Source of the DNA: Pseudomonadota bacterium
Lineage (GTDB): Bacteria > Myxococcota_A > UBA796 > SXON01
Assembly: GCA_030684355.1 (NCBI GenBank)
Contig: JAUXTN010000248.1
Span: 62,001-126,000 of the forward strand
Length of the DNA: 64,000 bases
Reading direction: 5' to 3'
Made by a program: the position numbers and the translations under genes. Positions 7,644 through 15,380 of the stretch are shown one piece after another. The notes beneath the pieces are model-generated. The model had not been told where the DNA came from. It ran no database searches and was given only the letters and a program-made list of their open reading frames with translations. The first letter of the stretch is position 1, and the number at the start of each line of letters is the position of its first letter.

Positions 7644-8885
7644 TCATTCCTCCCAGCGACGGAACACCAGACTCGCGTTCGTGCCGCCGAACCCGAATGC
7701 ATTGGACACCACGATCCGCGGGTTCGCCTTGCGGGCGACGCCGGGGACGTAGTCCAGATCGCACGCGGGGTCCGGGTTCACGAGGTTTGCCGTCGGCGGC
7801 ACCACGCCCGAATGGAGCGCGCGGACGGCCGCGACGGCCTCGACGCCACCCGCGGCACCGAGGAGGTGGCCGGTGACACCCTTCGTGCTGGAGATCAGGA
7901 CGCGACGGGCGTGATCTCCGAAGACGGTCTTGATGGCCTGGGTCTCGCTCGAGTCGTTCTGCGGGGTCGACGTGCCGTGGGCGTTGATGTAGTCGACCTC
8001 GGTGGGGTCGACCCCGGCGGAGGCCAGCGCCAGCCGCATGCAGCGGACCGCCCCGGCGCCGCCCGGCGCGGGGGCCGTGTCGTGGTGGGCGTCGTTCGTG
8101 AGCGAGTAGCCGACGAGCTCCGCGAGGATCTCGACGCCGCGCGCGCGGGCGTGCTCGAGCTCTTCGAGGATGACGATGCCGGCCCCCTCCCCCATCACGA
8201 AGCCGTCCCGCTCGTTGTCGAAAGGGCGGCAGGCGGTGGAGGGGTCGTCGTTGCGCTTCGAGAGCGCCTTCATGACCATGAAGCCTGCGATGCCGACGGG
8301 CGTGATCGCGGCCTCGGAGCCGCCGGCGACGACCACGTCGGCGTCTCCGTAGCGGATCGCGCGCCAGGCCTCGCCGATGCTGTGGTTTCCGGTCGCGCAC
8401 GCGGTGGTCACGCAGAGGCTGGGGCCCTGCGCACCGTACTCGATGGCGATGTGCCCGGCGGCGAGGTTGGTCAGCGCGCGCGGGATGAAGAACGGCGACA
8501 GGCCGCGGTATCCCTCGGCGTCGAACATGCGCGCGCCGAGGACGATCTCCTGGAGCCCGCCGATGCCGGTGCCGACGTAGACCCCGAGACGCGGGTCCCC
8601 CCCGTCCCGACGCGCGATGCCTGCGTGCTTGCAGGCCTCGTTCGTCGCGACCAGGGCGTATTGGGCGAACAGGTCCAGGCGCTTTGCGAGCTTCCGCCCA
8701 AGATGGGCCTCGCCATCGAAGTTCTTGACCTCGGCAGCGATCCGCACGGGGAACCCGGCGGTGTCGAAGCGGCTGACGAGCGTGACACCTGAGCGCGCCT
8801 CGCACATCGCGGCCCAGGTGGACGTAGCGTCCGCCCCGACCGGCGTGACCGCGCCAAGTCCCGTAATGACGACGCGACGGGCCAC
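7644..8885 (-). CDS. fabF: 3-oxoacyl-[ACP] synthase II
   Basis: 413-residue KAS II condensing enzyme for fatty acid elongation. The catalytic triad is visible: Cys163 in TTACATGNHS, His303 in NAHGTSTPQND and His340 in GVTGHLLGAAGG. The GTG at 8885 starts the canonical VARRVVITGLGAVTPVG and is preceded by GGAGG at 4 nt; the frame extends to 8972 but overlaps acpP. It lies 19 nt downstream of acpP and overlaps no other gene, a classic acpP-fabF pair. Confidence 0.96.
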   Translation of the reverse strand: MARRVVITGLGAVTPVGADATSTWAAMCEARSGVTLVSRFDTAGFPVRIAAEVKNFDGEAHLGRKLAKRLDLFAQYALVATNEACKHAGIARRDGGDPRLGVYVGTGIGGLQEIVLGARMFDAEGYRGLSPFFIPRALTNLAAGHIAIEYGAQGPSLCVTTACATGNHSIGEAWRAIRYGDADVVVAGGSEAAITPVGIAGFMVMKALSKRNDDPSTACRPFDNERDGFVMGEGAGIVILEELEHARARGVEILAELVGYSLTNDAHHDTAPAPGGAGAVRCMRLALASAGVDPTEVDYINAHGTSTPQNDSSETQAIKTVFGDHARRVLISSTKGVTGHLLGAAGGVEAVAAVRALHSGVVPPTANLVNPDPACDLDYVPGVARKANPRIVVSNAFGFGGTNASLVFRRWEE

Positions 8886-8904
8886 CAGTCCTCCGGAACC
8901 CTGC

Positions 8905-9147
8905 CTAGTGGGCCTTGTTCTGGATGTAGTCCACGGCGTCTTGCACCGTGGAGATCTTCTCGGCGTCCTCATCCGGGATCTCGATCCCGAACTCCTTTTC
9001 GATCGCCATCACGAGCTCGACGATGTCCAACGAGTCGGCGCCCAGATCGTCGATGAACGACGCATCCGGGATGACCTCGGTGGGGTTCACGCCGAGCGAT
9101 TCGGCGATCAGATCCTTGACGCGACGGACAATCTCTTCAGTGGCCAT
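8905..9147 (-). CDS. acpP: Acyl carrier protein
   Basis: 80-residue ACP. The 4'-phosphopantetheine site is Ser39 in GADSLDIVEL, with the acidic helix following. It carries growing acyl chains for the FAS II enzymes including FabF downstream. ATG at 9147; the 119-nt gap from plsX is the largest inside this run and contains an inverted repeat, suggesting separate regulation or a promoter. Confidence 0.97.
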   Translation of the reverse strand: MATEEIVRRVKDLIAESLGVNPTEVIPDASFIDDLGADSLDIVELVMAIEKEFGIEIPDEDAEKISTVQDAVDYIQNKAH

Positions 9148-9207
9148 AGGGCTTCTCCCGGCGGGGCCGCGCTTTCTATCCGAGCCCGCGCACGAAAGCT
9201 ACTCCGC

Positions 9208-9235
9208 CCTGACTTCAGTGCGCGTCAATGTCAGG
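9208..9235. promoter_or_regulatory. Inverted repeat between plsX and acpP
   Basis: CCTGAC at 9208-9213 and GTCAGG at 9230-9235 form a 6-bp inverted repeat with a 16-nt centre. On the minus strand the centre contains TTGACG (9223-9228), a good -35 element, but no convincing -10 lies at 16-18 nt. It could be an operator over the acpP promoter or an RNA hairpin; no T run follows. Confidence 0.35.
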
Positions 9236-9266
9236 CCATTTCGGGAATAAACCTGATTCGCGATGC

Positions 9267-10280
9267 TCAACGGCTGTTTCCAGTCCCGTCACGCGGGAGG
9301 CGCTGCTCGACGAGGTGCCGCAACGCGGGCAGGAGCCCCGCCTCCGCGCAGGAACGCGCGTAGCGGAGGGCGCTGGCGACCGCCCGGGGATCCGCCCGGC
9401 CGTGCCCCACCACCGCGATGCCCCCCACCCCGAGGAGGAGGGCGCCGCCGACGGCGTCGTACGCAGTACGCTGGCGAAACCGGCGGATCGCGCCCTGGAG
9501 GAGCCACGCGCCGAGCTGGGCGCCCGGGCGGCGACGGATCTCGTCCCGCAACACGCGCCCGACGACCTCGACCGTGCCTTCCACCGTCTTCAACATCACG
9601 TTGCCGACGAAGCCGTCGCACACGAGCACGTCGCACTCGCCGCGGAGAGCCCCGAGCGGCTCGACGTTCCCGATGAAGTTGAGCGGAAGGGCCTCGAGCT
9701 CCGGCCAGGCGGCGCGGACCTGGGTGTTCCCCTTCCCGCGCTCCTCGCCGTTGGCCAGGAGCCCGACACGGGGGTCCTTCAGGCCCAGGACGACGCGCGC
9801 GTAGGCGTCCCCCAACACCGCGAACTGGGCGAGGTGGTGCGGCTTGCAGTCCACGTTCGCGCCAAGATCGACCAGGACGAGCTGGCCGCCGTCCTTTCGG
9901 GGCACGACAGTGGCGAGCGGCGGGCGCTCGATACCGGGGATGGGCCCGAGCACGTGCAACGCGCTAGCCATGGCGGCACCGGAGTGACCGCAGGTGACGG
10001 CGCCCAGGGCCTGGCCCTCGCGCACGAGCTCGAAGATGCGCCGAATCGACGCACCGGGCTTCTTCCGCAACGGCGTGGATGCGGGTTCGTCCATCTCCAC
10101 GACGTCGGGAGCATGGACGACAGTCATCCCCCGTGGGACCTTCCCACGGAGGCGATCGGCGTCTCCCACCAGGATGACGGGCACGCCCTGGCGTGCCGCG
10201 AGCTCAGCCCCGGCAAGGATGGCGTCCGGGGCGTTATCACCCCCGAACGCGTCGAGCGCGACGGCACGCGGATCCGCCAT
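9267..10280 (-). CDS. plsX: Phosphate acyltransferase PlsX
   Basis: 337 residues. PlsX makes acyl-phosphate from acyl-ACP as the first committed step of phospholipid synthesis with PlsY. Visible signatures: VALDAFGGDNAP at the N-terminus, GHSGAAMASAL, VLVDLGANVDCKP and CDGFVGNVMLKT. The ATG at 10280 is 3 nt after the rpmF stop. The common downstream neighbours fabH, fabD and fabG are missing; acpP follows directly. Confidence 0.95.
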   Translation of the reverse strand: MADPRAVALDAFGGDNAPDAILAGAELAARQGVPVILVGDADRLRGKVPRGMTVVHAPDVVEMDEPASTPLRKKPGASIRRIFELVREGQALGAVTCGHSGAAMASALHVLGPIPGIERPPLATVVPRKDGGQLVLVDLGANVDCKPHHLAQFAVLGDAYARVVLGLKDPRVGLLANGEERGKGNTQVRAAWPELEALPLNFIGNVEPLGALRGECDVLVCDGFVGNVMLKTVEGTVEVVGRVLRDEIRRRPGAQLGAWLLQGAIRRFRQRTAYDAVGGALLLGVGGIAVVGHGRADPRAVASALRYARSCAEAGLLPALRHLVEQRLPRDGTGNSR

Positions 10281-10283
10281 TGA

Positions 10284-10487
10284 CTACTCGGCCGACGCGA
10301 CGGCCTCGTCGTTGTCCGCGAACACCTTGCGGCCACGGTACGTGCCGCAGGACGGGCACACGTGGTGGCGGAGCTTGGTGCCGGCGCAGGCCGGGCAGGT
10401 CTCGGTGGCGGCGGTGGCAACGAGGAAGTCGTGGGCGCGGCGGGTGTCGCGGGCACGACGGGAGACGCGCTTCTTGGGAACGGCCAT
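10284..10487 (-). CDS. rpmF: 50S ribosomal protein L32
   Basis: 67 residues with the L32 N-terminus MAVPKKRVSRRARDTRR and a four-cysteine zinc ribbon: Cys31, Cys34, Cys44 and Cys47 (CPAC...CPSC). The yceD-rpmF-plsX order is conserved widely in bacteria. It starts 9 nt after yceD. Confidence 0.97.
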   Translation of the reverse strand: MAVPKKRVSRRARDTRRAHDFLVATAATETCPACAGTKLRHHVCPSCGTYRGRKVFADNDEAVASAE

Positions 10488-10496
10488 GAGAAACTC

Positions 10497-11024
10497 CTAA
10501 CGGGTGGGCTTGACGCCCTTGAGCACGGAGAAACGGGGATCAGGTGGGGCAGGGGCGAGTGCGGCCCGGGTCCGGAACCGCTCGAGGCAGGCGGCGTCCG
10601 CGGCGGGATCGAGATCGCCGCAGAGGATGCGCGCCGGGCGCTCGAGCGCGAAGAACTCACGGACGACGTGGACGAGATCGAGCTCGACACCGTCGTACTC
10701 GCCCTCCTCGCGCGCCTCTTCCGGGGGCTCCTCGTCGACAGGCTGGGCCGCGACCTCGTCCCGAGGGATGTAGACGCAGTCGACCTCCCCCGCGACGGTG
10801 AAGCGCAGCGGCTCCGCGCAGCGATCGCACACCACGGTGGCGGAGCCTTCGAGCGTCCCGCTCACCAGGATGTGCCGCCCCTGCCGCGTCACCACGAGGT
10901 GGCCGCTGACGGCGCCGGCCTCACCACCGAGCCCCTCCCCGCATGCCGCGCGCCCCCAATCCTGCACCTGCACGGTCAGACCGTGGGTGGGGATGGACTC
11001 GAGCGGGACGACGGGAAACGACAC
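10497..11024 (-). CDS. YceD family protein (DUF177)
   Basis: 175 residues, DUF177/YceD family, linked to rRNA accumulation and usually placed before rpmF. The family segment VVCDRCAEPL lies mid-protein, followed by a Glu/Asp-rich region. The C-terminal cysteine pair typical of many homologues is not well kept (ILCGDLD...AACLERF). GTG at 11024 has AGGAG 5 nt upstream; the ATG at 11045 in the same frame would place that ribosome site inside the gene, so GTG is preferred. First gene of the long minus-strand run. Confidence 0.88.
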   Translation of the reverse strand: MSFPVVPLESIPTHGLTVQVQDWGRAACGEGLGGEAGAVSGHLVVTRQGRHILVSGTLEGSATVVCDRCAEPLRFTVAGEVDCVYIPRDEVAAQPVDEEPPEEAREEGEYDGVELDLVHVVREFFALERPARILCGDLDPAADAACLERFRTRAALAPAPPDPRFSVLKGVKPTR

Positions 11025-11071
11025 GACAGCTCCTGGATGTTCCAACCGGTCAAGGGAACAGAGCGGCGCGC

Positions 11072-11098
11072 GTTATCGCACGCCACCCCCCTCGTCAA
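11072..11098 (-). promoter_or_regulatory. Candidate promoter for the yceD-rpmF-plsX run
   Basis: On the minus strand TTGACG (11093-11098) and GATAAC (11072-11077) form a sigma-70-like pair with a 15-nt spacer, giving a leader of about 40 nt before the yceD GTG. The -35 overlaps the stop codon of the preceding gene. The spacer is short. Confidence 0.4.
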
Positions 11099-12054
11099 GC
11101 GGTCAGCTGGGGGTGCGAGCAGGCACGGTCACAGCCGCGGATGGCCGTCCGGTGGGCCGCGAGGGCCTCCCAGGCCGGGGCCATGGTGTCGGCGACCCGC
11201 GCGCGGTCCCCCTTGAACGGGCAGGATTGGAGCGACCCGTCCGGGAGGATCTCCAGGCGGAGCGCGCCGACCGGGCAGGTCCCGCGAACCCGCGCGGCGC
11301 CCGGGCCGTCCCCCTTCCACGCGCGGACGGCTTCGAGGAGCTCGGCCGGCGTACGACGGAAGGGCTCCGGTTGGCTCGCGTGCCAGGCGAGCGCGTCGAG
11401 CTCGCCTGCTCCGAACGGGCCGCCGCGCCAGGGCGCCGCGACACGCACACCGTCGACCCCCACCGTGCGGGCCTCCTCGTGGAGGGCGCGCAGCTCGGAG
11501 CCCGTCCGTGCGTCGAACGGCACCTCCAAGACGATGTCCAGGGGCGCCCCGCGCGAGACCCGCGCGGCGAAGAGCGCGGCGATCGCGCGGCGGGTGTCCG
11601 CGACGCTCTCTCCGAGGACCGCCTGCTGGGTCGCGTCCGTCACCCCGGCGACCCGCACCGCGACGCGCTCGAGCCCGCAGTCGACGAGTTCGTCCGCCCG
11701 GCGTTGCGTGAGCCCCACCGCGGTCGTGGTGAGGGTCGTCGGGCACTCGAGGCGGTGGGTGAAGCGCACGAGGTCCGCGAGGAAGCGGTGGTCCGCGCGG
11801 GCCACGAGGTGGGTCGGGAGCGGGCCGGACCACTCGACCACGCGGACGATCGCGTCGTACCAGTTGTCGAGGGTCAGCGTCTCCGTCGGCGTGGGCCCGG
11901 GCGCGTCCAGATCGTCGAGCCGGAGCACGAGGCGCGCGGGCCGTCCGCCGAGCCCCGCGAGCGCACGCCCTTCTCGCAGGCGAGAGCGCGCACGGACGAC
12001 GAGTTGTTGGAGAGCCTTCACAATCCTCCGGGAGGGCGCTACGACCGTTCGCAT
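11095..12054 (-). CDS. Radical-SAM-like protein lacking the CxxxCxxC motif
   Basis: About 319 residues. Overall pattern suggests a radical SAM barrel: early strand LVLRLDDLDAPG, then conserved-looking VARADHRFLADLVRF, GLERVAVRVAGV and a C-terminal Cys-containing segment with GTCPVGALRLEILPDGSLQSCPF and GCDRACS like a SPASM/auxiliary cluster domain. However the first strand has no CxxxCxxC, so the SAM cluster cannot form in the normal way. Start ATG at 12054 faces the ATG of the plus-strand lipoprotein within the same CATG; a GTG at 12021 is an alternative. Assignment to the radical SAM superfamily is inference; function unknown. Confidence 0.7.
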   Translation of the reverse strand: MRTVVAPSRRIVKALQQLVVRARSRLREGRALAGLGGRPARLVLRLDDLDAPGPTPTETLTLDNWYDAIVRVVEWSGPLPTHLVARADHRFLADLVRFTHRLECPTTLTTTAVGLTQRRADELVDCGLERVAVRVAGVTDATQQAVLGESVADTRRAIAALFAARVSRGAPLDIVLEVPFDARTGSELRALHEEARTVGVDGVRVAAPWRGGPFGAGELDALAWHASQPEPFRRTPAELLEAVRAWKGDGPGAARVRGTCPVGALRLEILPDGSLQSCPFKGDRARVADTMAPAWEALAAHRTAIRGCDRACSHPQLTA

Positions 12055-12532
12055 GTCGCCCTTCGCCCTCCTAATCGCCCTGCTCGCCGGGTGCGGCACA
12101 GACCCGGTCCAGCAAGACGTCACCGCCTACAACGACGCCATGCGCCCCTTGTTGGCGAAGAACCTCGTGTTGGCGCAGGGCTTCCTCGACGTCGCCTCGA
12201 AGGTCAAGAAAGGCGACACCGACGCCGCCAAGATCGCCGAGCGCCTCGCCACCGAGATCTCGCCCGCGGCCGACCAGCTGCGCGTCGAGGCCGAGCAGAT
12301 CGAGCCGGTCACCCCGCAGCTGGGCGAGGCCCACACCCTCCTCGTGCGGGCGTGGACCGAGCGCGCGGCCTCGTACCACGCGATGAGCGACGCCTGGGCC
12401 CAGAACGACCCGACCGCGTTCGACGCCGCCCGCAAGCGGAACCTCCAGTCGAAGCTCGACGAAGAGAAGTTCTTCCAGACCGTGAACACGATCAGCCAAC
12501 CGTACGGCGTCGTGCTCGACCAGTACCCCTGA
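12053..12532 (+). CDS. Hypothetical lipoprotein
   Basis: 159 residues. A short hydrophobic leader ends in the lipobox LLAGC (Cys13), followed by a largely helical, charged body containing QLRVEAEQIEPV. No family recognised; it may be a small periplasmic helical bundle. The leader has no positive residue, which is unusual. The ATG at 12053 has no Shine-Dalgarno at normal distance (GGGAGGG is 18 nt upstream), and no other start is available in frame before the lipobox. Confidence 0.75.
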   Translation: MSPFALLIALLAGCGTDPVQQDVTAYNDAMRPLLAKNLVLAQGFLDVASKVKKGDTDAAKIAERLATEISPAADQLRVEAEQIEPVTPQLGEAHTLLVRAWTERAASYHAMSDAWAQNDPTAFDAARKRNLQSKLDEEKFFQTVNTISQPYGVVLDQYP

Positions 12533-12587
12533 CCGCGCCGCGGATGCGCGGGCCTCGAGAATTCCGGTCGGGGTCGCGACGAGAGCC

Positions 12588-12616
12588 TTGACGCTGCGCG
12601 CCCGATCCCATAATGT
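12588..12616 (+). promoter_or_regulatory. Promoter of the tRNA-Gln/Glu cluster
   Basis: TTGACG (12588-12593) followed by the AT-rich CATAATGT (12609-12616), a -10 region at 15-17 nt spacing depending on register. It ends 11 nt before the tRNA-Gln 5' end, the distance expected for a tRNA leader. Confidence 0.6.
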
Positions 12617-12627
12617 AGCGCCGCCGG

Positions 12628-12703
12628 TGGGGTGTAGTGTAATCGGCAACACGTCAGGTTCTGGCCCTGAAGACTCTAGGTTCGACCCCTAGCACCCCAA
12701 CCA
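12628..12703 (+). tRNA. tRNA-Gln (CTG)
   Basis: Acceptor arms TGGGGTG/CACCCCA pair, the anticodon loop TTCTGGC gives anticodon CTG, and the T-arm has CTAGG/TTCGACC/CCTAG. CCA is encoded at 12701-12703. First of three tRNAs behind one promoter. Confidence 0.95.
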
Positions 12704-12722
12704 TCTCGAATACGATTTAGAC

Positions 12723-12798
12723 GGTCCCATCGTCTAGAGGCCCAGGACAGTGCCCTCTCACGGCACAGACACGGGTTCGAATCCCGTTGGGACTACCA
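12723..12798 (+). tRNA. tRNA-Glu (CTC), copy 1
   Basis: D-arm GTCTAGAGGCCCAGGAC, anticodon stem GTGCC/GGCAC around CTCTCAC (anticodon CTC), T-arm ACGGG/CCCGT around TTCGAAT. Encoded CCA at 12796-12798. The acceptor ends with a G1-U72 wobble. Confidence 0.94.
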
Positions 12799-12916
12799 CT
12801 GACGCCCCTCGTCTCCCCCAAGGAACGAGGGGCGGTCAAGCCCCCCAGGGACCGTCTGAATCGTCGCTCGTCGGCATCCGGGCATTTGGCCTCCCGGAAC
12901 GCCTCAGGACCCCTTC

Positions 12917-12992
12917 GGTCCCATCGTCTAGAGGCCTAGGACAGTGCCCTCTCACGGCACAGACACGGGTTCGAATCCCGTTGGGACTACCA
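12917..12992 (+). tRNA. tRNA-Glu (CTC), copy 2
   Basis: Near-identical to the copy 194 bp upstream, differing at one visible D-loop base (GGCCTAGG against GGCCCAGG). Anticodon CTC; CCA encoded at 12990-12992. The spacer between the copies (12799-12916) is not duplicated and shows no gene. Confidence 0.94.
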
Positions 12993-12995
12993 TCG

Positions 12996-13043
12996 TCGCC
13001 ACCTATACAGGCCACAAACCTGCGTAGGTGGCGATTTCCCGTT
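12996..13043 (+). terminator. Rho-independent terminator after the tRNA cluster
   Basis: TCGCCACCTA (12996-13005) pairs perfectly with TAGGTGGCGA (13025-13034), with an inner CAGG/CCTG pairing, followed by TTTCCCGTTTT. It starts 4 nt after the last tRNA. Confidence 0.8.
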
Positions 13044-13098
13044 TTGGCCTCCGTGCCCGATCGCCAGCTCGGGTCCTTCCAAACGCGGCTCCGCTGCC

Positions 13099-13141
13099 CC
13101 GGTTCGCATCGCGGTAGCCCCCGGTTCGCATCGCGGTAGCC
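13099..13141. repeat. 22-bp tandem direct repeat
   Basis: CCGGTTCGCATCGCGGTAGCC occurs at 13099-13119 and again at 13121-13141, a 22-bp period repeated twice between the tRNA terminator and the helicase start. Nothing marks it as an attachment site; it may be an operator or slippage product. Confidence 0.8.
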
Positions 13142-13187
13142 GCTGTGGCGTTCCACACAGGAAAAAGATCGGTTAGCTGTCGCCCGC

Positions 13188-15305
13188 ATGCAACACCGCG
13201 GACTGACACTCGATCCCTTCCAGCAGACCGCCATCGAGGCGCTCGACGCTGGGAAGCCCGTGCTCGTTTGTGCACCGACGGGCACCGGCAAGACGATCAT
13301 CGCCGACTTCGTGGTCGATCGGGCGCTCGCGCGCGGGCGTGACGTCATCTACACGGCGCCCATCAAGGCGCTGTCGAACCAGAAGTTTCGCGACTACACG
13401 CGCCTGCATGGCGAGGAAAAGGTGGGGCTCCTCACCGGAGACCTCGTCATCCGCCGCGATGCCCCCTGCCGCGTGATGACGACCGAGATCCTGCGCAACA
13501 TGCTCCTCCAGGGGGAGACACTCCCCCAGCTCGACGCGGTGGTGATCGACGAGATCCACTTCCTCGACGACCGCGAGCGCGGCACCACCTGGGAAGAGCT
13601 CCTCATCTACCTGCCGCCGCACGTGCAGGTCCTCGGGCTCTCCGCGACGCTGCAGAACATGCGTGCGTTCGCCGAGTGGATGTCCGCGGTGCGCGGCCAG
13701 ACCGTCGAGGTCGTCCAGGAGACCAAGCGCTCGGTGCCGCTCCAGGCGTGGATCTGCAACCTCGACGACGGCCTCCTCCACCCGGCCGACTTCGACAAGG
13801 CCCACCAGCGGTGGGAGCGGCAGCACCAGAAGGAGCTTGCCCGCGCCGCCGATCAGGGGCGTGGGCGGCACCGCGGGGACGACCGCGGCCAACGGCGGGG
13901 CCGGACCCCGCGCCTGGGGCCGTCCACCTCGCACACCGACGTCTTCGACCACCTGCGCGAGCACGACCTGCTCCCCTGCCTCTACTTCTCGTTCAGCCGC
14001 AAGACGACGGAGCTCTACGCCCGCAGCCTCGGCGGCCGGCTCCGCCGCTCGTTGCTCGACAAGGACGAGCAGGCGCGTATGACCGCGGAGCTCGACGCCT
14101 TCGCGCGCACCGACGCCGGAAAGGTCCTCGATGACGAGCTCCGCGGGCTCTACGAGCGCGGCATCGCCTACCACCACGCGGGCGTCAACGTCCTGCTGAA
14201 GGCGCTCGTCGAGGAGCTCTACGAGAAGCGCCTCATCAAGATCCTCTACTGCACCAGCACCTTCGCGCTCGGCATCAACATGCCCGCGCGCTCCGTGGTG
14301 TTCGACGGCCTCCGCAAGTTCGACGGCCACTCGCTCCGGCCGCTCACGACGCGCGAGTTCATGCAGAAAGCCGGTCGTGCCGGGCGCCGCGGGATGGACC
14401 AGGTGGGCCATGTCGTCATCCGCATGGACCACGAGGACTGGAACGAGACGCGTGGGCAGCTCCAGGCGTACCTCCGCGGCGAGCCGGAGCCGGTGCGCTC
14501 CAGCTTCTCCCTGTCGTTCAACTCCATCGTGAACCTGCTGCACTCGAGCCCGCAGGAGCGCATCCGCGAGGTGGTGGACAAGTCGTTCCTCACCTTCTCG
14601 CGGCGCGCCGAGGCCGCGCTCGATCTCGCCGAGGCCGGCCGCCTGGAGCGCGCGTTGGAGGACGAGGGTGGGAGCAAGAAGGCCCGCAAGAACGTCACCC
14701 GGCTGCAGGAGCGCGCCCGGTCGATCGAGGACCGGAGCTGGGAGGAGTTCCAGCGCAAGGTCGCGTTCCTGACGAAGGTCGGCTACCTCGACGCCGACGG
14801 CACGTTCGCGGCGGGCGCGCGCGTCCTCCTCCACGTGCAGATCGAAGAAATCTTCGTCACGGAGCTCGTGCTGTCGGGGCTGCTCGAAGAGCTCCCGATG
14901 CCGCTGCTCTTCGGGCTCCTCTGCTCCGTGAACAAGGAGTTTGGGCGCGACGTGCGGCTCCGCCCCCTGAAGGGCGCTGACCTGAACCTGGGGCGTGAGG
15001 CCAACAAGCTGCGCTTCGGCCCGATCGTCACCGGAGCCGAGGAGCTGACCGGCATCGGCGTCACCTGGTGCCCGGACATGATCCCGTTCGGACGCATGTG
15101 GGCCGAGGGCCGCAGCCTCTCCGAGATGATGCTGACGATCGACTCGCCGACCGACATCAGCGGGGACCTCGTGGGCGCCTTCCGGCGCGCGAAGGACCTC
15201 GTGGGGCAGCTCAAGTCCGTCCACGCCGAGGATCCCACGCGCGCCGCGGCCCTCGCCGAGCTCATCCGGGCGGTGTCCCGCGACGAGGTCCTCGTCGTCG
15301 ACTGA
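13188..15305 (+). CDS. Ski2/HelY-type DExH RNA helicase
   Basis: 705-residue superfamily 2 helicase. Motifs in order: Walker A APTGTGKT (29-36), Ia TAPIKALSNQKF, DEIH box (121-124), SAT (152-154), then the second RecA domain with YHHAGV, FALGINMPARSVVF and the motif VI segment QKAGRAGRRGMD. The C-terminal third contains a DSHCT-like region, as in Ski2, Mtr4 and mycobacterial HelY. Such proteins unwind RNA 3' to 5' for decay or maturation. A charged linker (RGRHRGDDRGQRRGR) separates the two RecA domains. The ATG at 13188 gives the expected short N-terminus before the Q-like motif LDPFQQ. Confidence 0.93.
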   Translation: MQHRGLTLDPFQQTAIEALDAGKPVLVCAPTGTGKTIIADFVVDRALARGRDVIYTAPIKALSNQKFRDYTRLHGEEKVGLLTGDLVIRRDAPCRVMTTEILRNMLLQGETLPQLDAVVIDEIHFLDDRERGTTWEELLIYLPPHVQVLGLSATLQNMRAFAEWMSAVRGQTVEVVQETKRSVPLQAWICNLDDGLLHPADFDKAHQRWERQHQKELARAADQGRGRHRGDDRGQRRGRTPRLGPSTSHTDVFDHLREHDLLPCLYFSFSRKTTELYARSLGGRLRRSLLDKDEQARMTAELDAFARTDAGKVLDDELRGLYERGIAYHHAGVNVLLKALVEELYEKRLIKILYCTSTFALGINMPARSVVFDGLRKFDGHSLRPLTTREFMQKAGRAGRRGMDQVGHVVIRMDHEDWNETRGQLQAYLRGEPEPVRSSFSLSFNSIVNLLHSSPQERIREVVDKSFLTFSRRAEAALDLAEAGRLERALEDEGGSKKARKNVTRLQERARSIEDRSWEEFQRKVAFLTKVGYLDADGTFAAGARVLLHVQIEEIFVTELVLSGLLEELPMPLLFGLLCSVNKEFGRDVRLRPLKGADLNLGREANKLRFGPIVTGAEELTGIGVTWCPDMIPFGRMWAEGRSLSEMMLTIDSPTDISGDLVGAFRRAKDLVGQLKSVHAEDPTRAAALAELIRAVSRDEVLVVD

Positions 15306-15333
15306 TCCGCGGCCGGGTCGTCACCCGTTCGTT

Positions 15334-15376
15334 GCACGCTCCCGCCCGCTCACGTACGATGCGGGCGGGAGCGTGC
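15334..15376 (+). promoter_or_regulatory. Perfect 16-bp stem-loop overlapping the next gene's ribosome site
   Basis: GCACGCTCCCGCCCGC (15334-15349) and GCGGGCGGGAGCGTGC (15361-15376) are exact inverted repeats around an 11-nt loop. No T run follows, so it is not a normal terminator. The right arm contains GGGAG (15367-15371), the only candidate ribosome site for the TTG start at 15381, so the folded RNA would hide it. Confidence 0.7.
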
Positions 15377-15380
15377 TCGG

